Positions 1-9,900 of a DNA stretch of 52,086 nucleotides are shown here, piece by piece; position 1 is the first letter of the stretch, and the number at the start of each line of letters is the position of its first letter. The notes beneath the pieces were generated by a model. The model had not been told where the DNA came from. It was given only the letters and a program-made list of their open reading frames with translations, and searched no databases. A program made the position numbers and the translations under genes. The DNA is from an uncultured bacterium (lineage in GTDB: Bacteria > Bacillota_I > Bacilli_A > RFN20 > CAG-826). The DNA lies in assembly GCA_949297805.1 (NCBI GenBank), contig CASFTG010000005.1, forward strand, positions 1-52,086, read 5' to 3'.

Positions 1-300
1 GTCCGCTTTATCGGGCTCTTATTGGCTTCGCTAATCACCGCCGTCTCGGTTTCTTTCGTTGGCATCATTGGCTTCATCGGCTTAGTCATCCCCCAAGTCA
101 TGAAGCGGCTCATCGGGGCCGATAACCGTTATCTCATCCCCATTTCCTCTTTAGTCGGGGGCTCAGCCTTATTGATCTGCGACCTCTTATCCCGGGTCTT
201 GCTAAGCGGGACTAATTTGCCAGTCGGGGCTTTAACCGCCATCGTCGGCGCCCCAATCTTCATATATATCCTTTTGACTAATCGGAGGCGGAACGGATGA
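1..300 (+). CDS. FecCD-family ABC transporter permease, C-terminal part (5' end outside window)
   Basis: The reading frame is open from base 1, so the gene begins upstream; about 99 C-terminal residues are present. The segment contains the conserved FecCD stretch GFIGLVIPQVMKRLIG followed by two hydrophobic helices, typical of the membrane subunit of importers for iron-siderophore, heme or cobalamin. The family normally has about 330 residues and works as a dimer with an ATPase and an extracellular binding lipoprotein, both of which follow directly. The stop overlaps the next start codon (ATGA), so the genes are translationally coupled. The substrate cannot be read from this fragment. Confidence 0.9.
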   Translation, partial: VRFIGLLLASLITAVSVSFVGIIGFIGLVIPQVMKRLIGADNRYLIPISSLVGGSALLICDLLSRVLLSGTNLPVGALTAIVGAPIFIYILLTNRRRNG

Positions 301-1052
301 GCTTAGTTTTCTCCAACATCGATTTCGCCTATGGCAAGAAAGAGAAACCGATCCTCAAAGGGGCAAGCTTAAGGCTCGAACCCGGACGGATCGCCGTCTT
401 GCTCGGTAATAACGGGGCCGGCAAGACCACCATCCTCCGCTTGCTGCTGCGGTTGCTCAAACCTAACAATGGACAAATAACCCTGGATGGGATCGATTAC
501 CAAAACATCAAACGGAATGAATTGGCTAAGCAGATCGCCTACGTCCCCCAATCGCCCTCCTTCGCCAACAATCCAGTTATCGATGCCGTCTTAATGGGCC
601 GCTTGCCGTATTCCCCTTATGTTTATAAGCCAAGCGACATAGAAAAAGCCGAGGACGCCATCGAAAGGCTGGATTTAGTCGAACTGGCCTATCAAGACGC
701 CAGCCATCTTTCCGGCGGAGAAAAGCAGAAAGTCGCCTTAGCCCGAGCCTTAGTTAATGAAGCTAGGATCATGCTGCTCGATGAGCCGACCGCGGCTCTC
801 GACGTCAAAGCCAGCAAGCTGGTGATGGGCATTCTTAAAGAAGAAGCTAGTAAAGGCAAAGCGATTCTCGCTTGCCTCCACGATATCGAGCTAGCTTATC
901 GGCTGGCCGATGAGTTCTATCTCTTAATCGATGAACATTTAGTCCATATACCAAGCAAAGAACAATTAACGGAGGATCAATTGAAGTTAGCCTACGGAGT
1001 GGATTTGAAAATCAAACTCCTCGACGAGGAACTCTTCATCCCATACTTATGA
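297..1052 (+). CDS. ABC transporter ATP-binding protein (FecE/BtuD type)
   Basis: A 251-residue cytoplasmic ATPase that powers the upstream FecCD permease. Visible motifs are Walker A GNNGAGKT (near residue 38), the signature LSGGEKQKVALARAL (near 139), Walker B IMLLDEPTAALD and the switch histidine in CLHDIE. Length is normal for the family. The start overlaps the permease stop by four bases and the end overlaps the binding-protein start the same way, so permease, ATPase and binding protein form one operon. FecE-type ATPases serve iron-chelate, heme or corrinoid uptake; the exact substrate is not shown. Confidence 0.93.
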   Translation: MSLVFSNIDFAYGKKEKPILKGASLRLEPGRIAVLLGNNGAGKTTILRLLLRLLKPNNGQITLDGIDYQNIKRNELAKQIAYVPQSPSFANNPVIDAVLMGRLPYSPYVYKPSDIEKAEDAIERLDLVELAYQDASHLSGGEKQKVALARALVNEARIMLLDEPTAALDVKASKLVMGILKEEASKGKAILACLHDIELAYRLADEFYLLIDEHLVHIPSKEQLTEDQLKLAYGVDLKIKLLDEELFIPYL

Positions 1053-2233
1053 AAAAACCATCGTTTCTATTAAGTGTTTTGCTGTTAGCCGCCTGCCAAC
1101 CGGCGACCAATTCGACCTTCAAAGAAGGGGCTATAACCCTCACCGATGCCTTAGGAAGAGAAGTGACCTTGGTGCCGGGAGAAGCAAAGCGGATCGTTTG
1201 CATCGGGGCCGGGGCCTTACGTCTATATTCTTATATCGGTGACCAAGGCAAATTGTGTGGGGTCGAACGAATCGAGGTCGAATCGGGGGATGACGGGGCC
1301 TTTGGTTACCTTAATTCGCCTTATGCTCTCCGGCCATATCAGAAAGTATTTGGGCATTATTGGAGTGATCTCCCTTCCTGCGGGACCGGTGGGCCCAAAG
1401 CCCAGCTGGTCGAGGAGGAGGCGATCCTTTCCTGCCATCCCGATTTGATTATCTCGGCTTATGACACCGATAAGCTTGGGATGGATACCCTGCAAAACGA
1501 TTTAGGGGTCCCGGTCGTGACCTTATCATATGGCGAAACCGAAGCTTTTGACCAAACTCTATACGATTCTTTGCTTACCCTTGGCAGGGCTTTAGATAAA
1601 GAAGAACGAGCCCAAGAACTAGTGGACTATATCGAGGGCATCTATGCCGACTTGCAGAATCGGCAAAAGAACATCTCCGACACGGACCGGGTCCGGGCCT
1701 ATTTAGCCGGACAGGCCCGTTATGGGCTCAAGTCCTTCGAGTCCTCGACCGCCCAATATTCAATCTTCGACTCGACAGGGGTCGTCAACGTCTTAGACGA
1801 GAAGGGGCTAGAAGGCTATCAAGGGAATGTCAACCTTGAGGACCTAATACTCGACTCCCAGGATAAGATCTTCCTCGATGCCAGTAGTTTAGCCATCCTA
1901 AAAGGCGATCTCGCCAGCGCCGAGAAGCAAGAGATCCTTGCAAGCATAGAGGCGGTAGAAAAAGGCGAAGTCTATCTCCAGATGCCGTATAACTCCTATT
2001 ACACCAATCTCGAGATCGCCTATTGCGACGCCTACTGGGTCGGGGCGACTTGCTATCCCGAGCAATATCAAGACGTCGACTTAGAAGCGAAGTTCAACGA
2101 GATAACCAAGACTTTCCTCGGCGTCGATTTCTACGACAACCCGAACCGCGATGACGACATAAGCGACGTCTATTACGGGGGATTCCAGCAAGTAAACGAC
2201 TTATTCGCCTTCCTCGACTCCAACGTGAAATAA
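1049..2233 (+). CDS. Substrate-binding lipoprotein of FecCD-type ABC importer
   Basis: A 394-residue precursor with a short lipoprotein signal peptide ending in the lipobox LLAAC (Cys about residue 16), so the mature protein is probably lipid-anchored to the outer face of the membrane. After the linker, DALGREVTLVPGEAKRIVCIGAG matches the opening of TroA/FecB-fold periplasmic binding domains (class III), and IISAYDTDK begins the conserved second half. The protein captures iron chelate, heme, molybdate or corrinoid for the coupled permease and ATPase. It is the last gene of the operon: no coding sequence follows for about 400 bases. Substrate assignment within the group is uncertain. Confidence 0.88.
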   Translation: MKKPSFLLSVLLLAACQPATNSTFKEGAITLTDALGREVTLVPGEAKRIVCIGAGALRLYSYIGDQGKLCGVERIEVESGDDGAFGYLNSPYALRPYQKVFGHYWSDLPSCGTGGPKAQLVEEEAILSCHPDLIISAYDTDKLGMDTLQNDLGVPVVTLSYGETEAFDQTLYDSLLTLGRALDKEERAQELVDYIEGIYADLQNRQKNISDTDRVRAYLAGQARYGLKSFESSTAQYSIFDSTGVVNVLDEKGLEGYQGNVNLEDLILDSQDKIFLDASSLAILKGDLASAEKQEILASIEAVEKGEVYLQMPYNSYYTNLEIAYCDAYWVGATCYPEQYQDVDLEAKFNEITKTFLGVDFYDNPNRDDDISDVYYGGFQQVNDLFAFLDSNVK

Positions 2234-2306
2234 CGGCAAAAAGCCCTTAAATGGGTGGATATCCCGTTTCAAAACCGCAAAAACGCCACCAAAGGGTGGA
2301 TTTTGC
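2234..2306. repeat. Two imperfect tandem units with hairpin potential downstream of the importer operon
   Basis: Two roughly 30-base units start at about 2234 and 2275 (period about 41) and share the pattern c(g/c)gcaaaaa, then gggtggat. The second unit folds into a clear hairpin: GCAAAA at 2277-2282 pairs with TTTTGC at 2301-2306, and CCACC at 2286-2290 pairs with GGTGG around loop AAAG. It could be the operon terminator, although no long T run follows, or an RNA-stabilising 3' structure. Confidence 0.4.
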
Positions 2307-2360
2307 AATATGGAAGAGGACGCAAAAGATAAGGAAATGGAGTTGATTTTCAATCAATCC

Positions 2361-2399
2361 ATAGACAAATCATCCCTTTTGTCTATTAGTCGATTTTTT
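2361..2399 (+). terminator. Possible weak terminator hairpin
   Basis: A perfect 9-bp inverted repeat, ATAGACAAA (2361-2369) and TTTGTCTAT (2378-2386), surrounds an 8-base loop; a run of six T begins 7 bases later. The stem is A+T-rich, so termination would be weak. The rest of 2234-2634 holds a 43-codon ATG frame (2310-2441) without a ribosome site and nothing else I recognise. Confidence 0.3.
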
Positions 2400-2602
2400 G
2401 CCGACCATCAGGGGATTATTCTTCTTACTCACGACATCTAGTTATAAATACCAGATGGCTGTTTTCTGTCGTTTTTCGATTCTCTTACATTCTTTTCATA
2501 CCGATTTTCATTAGGTTTAATCAGGACTATTCTGATTTCTCCAAAAAAGAGAACGGCTATCTACAAGGTGGAAACCACGAAATAGAGTGATTCCCCGGCC
2601 CC

Positions 2603-2614
2603 ATTCTATAGAAT
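2603..2614. promoter_or_regulatory. 12-bp perfect palindrome upstream of the envelope cassette
   Basis: ATTCTATAGAAT is a perfect palindrome that contains a -10-like TATAGA and lies 20 bases before the start at 2635. It may be an operator over the promoter of the 2635-10379 operon. The separate AGGA at about 2625 with 6-base spacing is the likely ribosome site of the next gene. Confidence 0.35.
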
Positions 2615-2634
2615 GACCATCGGCAGGATAGCAA

Positions 2635-3591
2635 ATGATTACCAACAACGAAAAAACCAAAAAGAAACTCACCCAGCGGAAAGGCTTCCGTTACTCGATG
2701 CTCGGCGCCTTCGCCGTCATCCTCGGAGTCGGAGCGGGATTCGCCGGCGCTTGCGCCTTCAAGCAGCCCTTAGTCCAGCACGTCGCCAATGGAGATAACT
2801 ACCAAGTCAGCGCCGCTTATTTAAAAACCGCGTTAGCCAAATACAACGGAGCAAAGGAAGAGGGTACCTCTTTGAAGGATGCCCTCACTCCCGATGAGGC
2901 GGTTAATCTCGCCTATTCTTTCTATGAGGAAGCGGAATATGGCAAAGCCATCGGAGTCGGCTTATCCGATGCTGGCATCGCCAAGCAAACCATCCAATCC
3001 TGCTCAATTAAAAACGGGGCCGAGTACTTTGAGGAATCTAACTCCCTCGGCATCGTCAATATTTATAACCGGATGTATGAGGAAGGCGACTCCACCAAGA
3101 CCTACTGGGGGTCGGATAATAACTACGCCGCCCATCCGGAAGAAACCATGACTAACGAAGACTACGCCGAGTTGATGGGCCGGACCGTCTCCGATCCGCT
3201 TATTTACATCGTCTCGCCCTCGACCATCCTCGAAGGGACCACCATCTCCGGGGATAAACAAACCGGGATCTACGAAAACGGTAACGGCTATACCATCGAG
3301 ATCGAGATGAAGCTTGAGGACGGGGTTATGCCGGGCATCGCCAATTATCAAAAGCAAATGAAGACCATCTCCGGCCTTAAAAGCTATCCGGTCTTCGAAT
3401 ATTGCCATCTGACCGTGGTTACCGATGCCGATCTCAACCTGCTGACCATGACCACCCACGAACGTTACCAAGCTGACATGGGATTCATCAAATCCAAGTG
3501 CACCGGCTCCCTCACCACCCATTATTCCACCGCGGAAGTGTCCATCCCTTCCCTCTCGGAGTCGATCGATTACTCGGCTTATGAGGCTTAA
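2635..3591 (+). CDS. Membrane-anchored extracellular protein of unknown function (318 aa)
   Basis: I do not recognise this family. The first 20 residues are basic and hydrophilic, then a hydrophobic stretch YSMLGAFAVILGVGAGFAGA (about residues 20-40) forms a signal anchor, leaving about 275 residues outside the cell. The exported part is rich in acidic residues, Tyr and Ser and ends in a Ser-rich tail. ATG at 2635 was chosen because AGGA lies 6 bases upstream. It is the first gene of a cassette: the next two genes start 14 and then 3 bases after the preceding stop and encode giant secreted paralogs. A role with those proteins at the cell surface is inference. Confidence 0.75.
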   Translation: MITNNEKTKKKLTQRKGFRYSMLGAFAVILGVGAGFAGACAFKQPLVQHVANGDNYQVSAAYLKTALAKYNGAKEEGTSLKDALTPDEAVNLAYSFYEEAEYGKAIGVGLSDAGIAKQTIQSCSIKNGAEYFEESNSLGIVNIYNRMYEEGDSTKTYWGSDNNYAAHPEETMTNEDYAELMGRTVSDPLIYIVSPSTILEGTTISGDKQTGIYENGNGYTIEIEMKLEDGVMPGIANYQKQMKTISGLKSYPVFEYCHLTVVTDADLNLLTMTTHERYQADMGFIKSKCTGSLTTHYSTAEVSIPSLSESIDYSAYEA

Positions 3592-3605
3592 ACGGAGGCT
3601 AATCT

Positions 3606-6600
3606 ATGCAAGCTAGAACCAAATCGCTGCTCATAAGCGGCCTCTTCTTCCTCGCCTTCTTCGGCGTCTCGACCGGGGTCACCTATTATTTAATGCCCCA
3701 AAAAGTCGAAACCGTCGTCGATGAGGGTTCGACCCCCGAGCCGTCGACTCCGGTTACTCCGGGGAAGGAAAGCCATAAGGACCTTTTGGTCAACTCGCTT
3801 ATCGATCAAGCGATGAGCGATGGCTTGTCCTTGACCCTAGATCAGGCCACCCTATCCTTAAACGAGCAGAATACCCTCAAGTTCGATGGGGCCAAGATCA
3901 ATCTTGCCATCGGGGCCCTTTCGCTCCATGGGATCGACTTGACGCTTGAAGCCCCGGTCGATTACAACTCCAAGCAACGCAGCCTGGAATTGGCTTTGCT
4001 TGATGACAACATCTATTTCTCCATCTCCAATAAGCTGGATGATGGGTCTATTTACGATTTCAAATACCAAGTCTCAACCGCTGCTTATGACATCTTGGAT
4101 AGCGAAGGTAACCCCCAGCAAGACCCCGTCACCGGCGGCACCCTTCAATACGAATACGGCAAGCTCGACTGGGTAATCGAGGATATCCTTTCAATCCTTA
4201 GCGATGGCGACATCAACGTCTCCTTCCCCTCGATCAGCGATGCCATCGGCGGGGCCTCATCCGATTCCGCTTCTTCGCTCGATGTCAACGCCATCCTCGC
4301 CTCGATGGAAGCGATGGAAGAGACCACCAAAGACGGCTACCCTTATTTTAAGTGGGACCTGGATTTAGGCGGGCTTTCTCTCCCGATCGGCTTGAAATCC
4401 GATTCTTCCTATAACTTAACTGGGATTGACCTCCCTTATACTGATGGCTCGGTTTCCTTAGGCAATGGCTTGACCTTGGATTTATCCGCCAGCGTCGCCT
4501 CTGCCGGGGTTATCGACTGGTCCTTGCCCTATCCGAAAGAACAATACAAACGGCTTGAGGACTCGATGGGCTTATTCCGCGGCTTAGCCGGCATGGTCGC
4601 CAATCCCCAATTCGGCTTCGAACTCAACGCTTCCTTAACCCATCACGAAGAAGCGATTGAGGCCTCGACCTTAGTCGTTGGGAAAGATGAGATCAACGAG
4701 AAGGCGACCTTGACCTTAGACGGCCAAGTCGACATGGAAAAACGGGTCTTCCGCTCAGCCGAAGCTAACCTGGGCCTCATCGTCAATGATGACGAGCAAG
4801 CTGCCCAAACCCTTTCAACCCATATCCTCGATGGCGAGGCTTATCTAAATGTTAATGACGTCTTAAAAGCCAAAACCAGCAAAGTCACCAACGACGAGCT
4901 GCTCGGCAAAATCAAGGATACCCTAGCATCCGATAAGGACGGGGCCATCACCGAGTCGCAGATGGACATGACCGGAAGCGCCATCTCCGCCATCACCAAT
5001 TACCTTCAAGGCGATTTGGCGAGTGGCTTAAGCGAAGGCCATTATGAAGCAGCCCTTGATCTATTGAAAACCATCAAGAACGAAGACAACCTCATCAAGG
5101 TCGAGATCACCCTAGAACCGATCGGCATCGAAGGTGGCATAACGCTTACCCTCGATGGGAACGAAGGAAAATCACTTCTGAATATCGACTTCAATTCGAT
5201 TAAATTCGCTTCCTTTACCTTAAATGGTTCCTTGAAGACCACCGCCTTCCAGGCTCCCTCTTTAGATGAAGAAGCCAAAGCCCAATATCAAGAACTCACC
5301 CATTTAGTCGGGGTGGCGGAGCAAGTCGAAGCCATCGCCAACTCCAAGCAAGCGACCTTAGGTTTATCCTTCTCGTCTGGGGAAGTTGCCGCCAACGGAA
5401 CCCTCGCCTTTGACTTAAGCCAGGCCAAAGGGGCTTTGAAGATGGAAATCGCCGCCGGCGAAGAAAATAACCGCAATACCCACACCATTTTGGCGGATTT
5501 GTCCTCCGATGAAGCGAATAAATTAGACGAAGCCCGGCTCTCCTATTCCTCCTATAAAGACGGGAATGTCAGCAATCCGAAAAACACCACTCCCTTAAAA
5601 GGAAAGATGAATATCGATTCCCTTAACCCCTTATTAGATTCGCTTATGGGGTTAGACAAGATGGAGCATCGCTTCAACCGGCTGTTCGCTTCCTTGATGC
5701 CCGATACCTCGACTTCCTTAATCGGCTCCTTAACCAAAGGCCAATATTTCGATCTCCTCCGCCTCCACGTCATTAAATCGGCTTCACTCGCGGGCGATAG
5801 CCACGTCTTCATCCTCGATGGTTCAGCCCTCGGCTTAACTGGCGAGCTCACCATTAAGATCGATTATGAGATTGCCCCGCAAGAAGGCAGCGCCTTCACT
5901 CAAGGCGGCTTTTCCTCCTTATCGATCGAGGGTAACGGGTTTAAGATCGGCATTAGTCTACTCGACACCAAAGCCGAGGCTTCCTCGTTATCTTATCTGT
6001 CTAACATCCCCACTGAAGAGTTCACCGACCTCGGCGGCTTAGCCAACCTTTCGAGCTACTTCCTCGATACCTTGACCCTCGGGGCCAAGGACAACTTCGG
6101 GGTCTCAACCTATGAAGTTGAAGCCAACCTCGACATCGTCCTAGGCCAATATGAGCTCAATGCCTTAAAACTCAAATTAGGTGCCCGCTTAGAAGGGGCG
6201 AAGACGATGGTTTATGCCGAGATCAAGGGGATGCCCTTAATCAAAGGCATCAACGCCCCGGAAGACATCCATTACTTCCGGCCCCAGGAATACTTAGGGA
6301 CCCGTGATGTCGCCTTCTATTACTATGCCGATGGAATCGACCCCGAAGGCGAGGTCTTATTGACCCGCGAATCGACCTATGGGCGGATCCGCAACGTCAA
6401 AGACGCCCTCCGGCTTGACGGGGCGACCTTCCTATCCGATATCCCGGGGTATCTGCTTAAGTACCTCCTTGGTATCAACGAGTCCTTCTTTGAACAAGAT
6501 AACGTCGCCACCGAAAGCGAACCCAATGCCTTCGACCTGCCGGCCATCCATCCCGAAGACATCTTGAATAAGTTCGTCTTAGGGGAAGCCGATTCCGCCC

Positions 6601-6965
6601 CCTATCTGGAAATGGGATTGGATTTAGCCGAACTGACCGGCTTTAGCTTCTTAGGTGACCTGAATCTTGGCGTCTATGGGGTCAATGTCTCAAGCGCTGA
6701 TTCGAAATTCCATGCCATCGAACGGATCAGCCTTGATGCTGGGCTAGCTTTAAAGGGCGAATTAAGCGTCTGCTCGATCGCTTTAGAAGCCAAACTCAAT
6801 AACATCGCCAACGGGGTTTATACCGATGGCTTCGCTTTCTGTGAAAACGCCTACCGCACCTACTTCATCAACGACAAGGGTGAAGACGTTTCTTCCACCT
6901 TCGCCACCGAGAAGTTCACCCATAAGGATGGGCCGGCCGGCAATTACTATCTAAGTCAGGAGTAA
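3606..6965 (+). CDS. Giant membrane-anchored secreted protein, paralog 1 (1119 aa)
   Basis: An N-terminal hydrophobic anchor LLISGLFFLAFFGVSTGV (residues 8-26) is followed by a Thr/Ser/Pro/Glu-rich linker (about 42-56). Then come roughly 1000 residues of alternating polar and hydrophobic beta-like sequence with recurring phrases such as LTLDG, GSL and DLNLGVYG. No catalytic motif, cell-wall sorting signal or C-terminal helix is visible. The next gene is a clear paralog: both share the opening LSLHGIDLTLEAP / FSMHGISLSADLP, a central LPIGL module and a C-terminal LxNIANGVY signature. The fold may be a repeated beta-sheet, lipid-carrier-like scaffold, which is speculation. GGAGGCTA just before ATG gives a Shine-Dalgarno site. 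Confidence 0.8.
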   Translation: MQARTKSLLISGLFFLAFFGVSTGVTYYLMPQKVETVVDEGSTPEPSTPVTPGKESHKDLLVNSLIDQAMSDGLSLTLDQATLSLNEQNTLKFDGAKINLAIGALSLHGIDLTLEAPVDYNSKQRSLELALLDDNIYFSISNKLDDGSIYDFKYQVSTAAYDILDSEGNPQQDPVTGGTLQYEYGKLDWVIEDILSILSDGDINVSFPSISDAIGGASSDSASSLDVNAILASMEAMEETTKDGYPYFKWDLDLGGLSLPIGLKSDSSYNLTGIDLPYTDGSVSLGNGLTLDLSASVASAGVIDWSLPYPKEQYKRLEDSMGLFRGLAGMVANPQFGFELNASLTHHEEAIEASTLVVGKDEINEKATLTLDGQVDMEKRVFRSAEANLGLIVNDDEQAAQTLSTHILDGEAYLNVNDVLKAKTSKVTNDELLGKIKDTLASDKDGAITESQMDMTGSAISAITNYLQGDLASGLSEGHYEAALDLLKTIKNEDNLIKVEITLEPIGIEGGITLTLDGNEGKSLLNIDFNSIKFASFTLNGSLKTTAFQAPSLDEEAKAQYQELTHLVGVAEQVEAIANSKQATLGLSFSSGEVAANGTLAFDLSQAKGALKMEIAAGEENNRNTHTILADLSSDEANKLDEARLSYSSYKDGNVSNPKNTTPLKGKMNIDSLNPLLDSLMGLDKMEHRFNRLFASLMPDTSTSLIGSLTKGQYFDLLRLHVIKSASLAGDSHVFILDGSALGLTGELTIKIDYEIAPQEGSAFTQGGFSSLSIEGNGFKIGISLLDTKAEASSLSYLSNIPTEEFTDLGGLANLSSYFLDTLTLGAKDNFGVSTYEVEANLDIVLGQYELNALKLKLGARLEGAKTMVYAEIKGMPLIKGINAPEDIHYFRPQEYLGTRDVAFYYYADGIDPEGEVLLTRESTYGRIRNVKDALRLDGATFLSDIPGYLLKYLLGINESFFEQDNVATESEPNAFDLPAIHPEDILNKFVLGEADSAPYLEMGLDLAELTGFSFLGDLNLGVYGVNVSSADSKFHAIERISLDAGLALKGELSVCSIALEAKLNNIANGVYTDGFAFCENAYRTYFINDKGEDVSSTFATEKFTHKDGPAGNYYLSQE

Positions 6966-6968
6966 GCG

Positions 6969-9900
6969 ATGGGTAAAAGGGTTTATTCCCATATCCTCCC
7001 GTTGCTTCTCTTCCCTTCCCTGCTCCTCGCTTCCTATTCGCCAAAGAATAAAGCGACGGCCCAGCCGGAAGAAAGCACCGACGCGACCAATGAACCCACT
7101 TTAAACGCGCCCTCTTTCCCCCAGCAATTGCTTTCCTCGCTCGCCGAAGGGTTGAGTCTTGATATCCAAGGAGCCATCGATCTCGGAGGCGTCGATAACG
7201 TCATTAAGATCAACGATGGGCGGCTTGATCTTGCCATTTCTTCCTTCTCGATGCACGGGATATCGCTATCCGCCGACTTGCCATTAACCTATAACGAGCA
7301 ATCGCTCAACCTAGCTTTGAACCTTCATAACGATTGGCTCTATGTCCAATTGACCGATCCCACCCGTTATGACGAGGTTGAACTATCCTATAAAGTCTCC
7401 TTGTCTTCAATGGACGTGACCGATGAGAACGGCCCAGTCGAAGACGAATTGACTGGGGGCATCATCTATTACGATTATGGGATGCTCGATTACTGCATCG
7501 ACACCATTCTTAACGCCATCACCGATGGAGGCTATCAGTACCAGGTCTCTCAATCAAAGACCTCGCCAATCGATGCGATGGCGATCTTAGAATCGCTAAA
7601 TAACGTCAGCCTCGACCCGGCTTATGATGACAACGCCCATTACCTTTGGGAACTCCCCATAGGGGAGATGACCCTGCCGATTGGTTTAGTCGGGAATGGG
7701 ATTTTAGAAGCCATTAACCTACCCAATACCGATAGTTATTTCGTTAACGATGGCATCGGTTATTCCTTGAATGCCACCTTGGCGGATCGGAAGGCCAACT
7801 TCGCCGTCGATCCAGCCGCCTTAGAATATCCTGAACTCAACGATTCCTTGGAATTATTCAAAAAGATCGCCCTCCTGGCGGTCGCGCCCCAGTTCAACCT
7901 CTCTACCGGCGAAGATGGCGTCACCGTCAAACATAGCGAAGCCGCCTATGACGGGGGTGATTATGGGTTTGCGAGGCCCGCGATCGAGGAGACGGCGATC
8001 ATGAAGCTCGATTCCTCGGTCGATGTCGGCGGCGGGACCTTAAAAGGCTTAAGCATCGCCGCTTCGACTAGCTGCAATAACCATAGCCAATCCTTGCAAA
8101 TCGATTTAGTCGACGATAACGCCTATCTAAGCTTAAACGGCGTCGTCAACGCCTACAGCGAACTTTCGACCATCACCGCCCTCATCGATTCCTTAGGCGG
8201 CGTCTTTGGTGAAGCGGCCGCCTCCTATGACGTTTTATTCGCTTTCTTAAAGCTCAATGATTTCATCTCCCCGATCCTCAATTCCTCTTTAATCGCCTCC
8301 TTAAGAGAAGGGCGTTACGAAGAGATCATCACCTTAGTCGATTCCCTTCATAATGAAGATAACAAGATCGTCGCCACCCTCGACCTCGATAAAGTCGGCC
8401 TAAAAGGCCAGGTCGCTTTGACCTTGGACGGGAAAAGCAACGAACTAGCCCGGATTGAATTAAAGGAAGCCGGGGCCAGCAACTTGACCTTCGACGGGAC
8501 CATCACCATCGAGAACTATGTCGCCCCGGAGCCAATCGATCCTACCCTTTACCACCACTTAACCCACCTCCCGACTTTAGCCGATGGGCTCGCTTCCTTT
8601 AACAAAGCCCGAAATGGCTCGTTTGAAGTGACCGGGTACTTTGGGAAACTTAGCGAAGCGACCGTCCCAAGCGAAATAGCCGACCTCGCCTATATGCAAA
8701 CCGGCTTTGGCTTCCAAGGTCAAGCGGCATTCGATATCGAATCCCAATCGGGGATGGCCAACTTAACCGTCTATGACCGGAAGGCGGAGTATCGGAACAA
8801 CCACCACCTCCAGCTTTCCTATTCCGATCAAGGCTATGTCGATTCGCAAGGGGAAAAGAAAAATTCCTTGCTCTTCCATTATGACTCAAAGAACACCGAG
8901 CCGATCCCGGATGGGGAATCCGGTTCTCGGACCAACCCCAATGATGCCGATGGGCTCAATGGGCGGATGGAGGAAGCGACCTTCACCTCGATGATAAAAG
9001 TCGCTAAGACCTTCCTCACTTCCTCCGACCCTCGTTTCGAACGGCTCACCAACATCTTCTCCTCGGTCATGAACTCGGGGCTTATTTACCTATTGACCAA
9101 TTCGAAATTCCTTGAAGCCATCTCCAGCGAGTTTATCATCGCCGCCTCTTTCTCCGAAGCCCGGGATTCGATCAGCTTCTCTCCCGATGCCTTTGGCACC
9201 AGCGAGCCAATCGAAATAGCCCTGAATTACGCTGAATCAGGTTTGGCCTCAATCGAACTTAAAACCGCGATCGGTTCCGTGGAAAGCCTGCAAAACGTCT
9301 ATATTCGAATCGAAAATATGGAATCAAAAGAGGTAACGGAGATTAAGCAGCAAATCGCCGATGTCTTCGGAAATGCAGTTTATACCTTCACCGATTTCTC
9401 CTCCTTAGGAAGCCTGATGGATTATTTCGAAGGGTCGTTGACCTTAGGAGCCACCGAGAACAATGGCTATACCTCGACCTATCGGCTGACCGGCAGCATG
9501 GATATCGATATGCCTCTTTATGGCGAAGTCAAAACCAACTTCGACGCCTTCATTCGCCTCCAAGGATCGGAGATCATGATGTTCTTCTCATTGAATGAGC
9601 CATTGAAAAACATAATGAACATCGGATTCGATCTAACCAGGACCAGCGGAACTCGTTACGTAAACCTTTATTACTACATCAATGGCAACGATACGGCAAA
9701 TCCCGATGGCTGGGCCTATGTTGAACAATATGATGTTGAATCCTTTTGGATTAGCAGCAGCGTCACCGCCCGGACCGCCAAAATCAAGGGCGAGAACTTC
9801 AACGCCAACCTCCTAGGCCATATCCTTCAGACGACCTTAGGATATAGGGATTTAGTCAAAGACATCATCGATGGCATCAAAATCGATACCACCAAAGCCA

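Noticed and set aside
2347..2360. The 14-base string TTTTCAATCAATCC also occurs at 39125-39138.
   Set aside because: A few shared 14-mers are expected by chance in 52 kb, and the flanks do not align, so it is not evidence of a repeat element.
2310..2441. A 43-codon ATG frame in the 2234-2634 gap.
   Set aside because: No ribosome site, no -10 box at the leaderless distance and no recognisable family; it also overlaps hairpins. Not listed as a gene.
3004..3522. A 172-codon antisense frame and many other long antisense or shifted frames inside the large secreted-protein genes and the helicases.
   Set aside because: They lie wholly within well-supported genes, have low-complexity or amphipathic-free composition and no ribosome site; they arise from codon bias.
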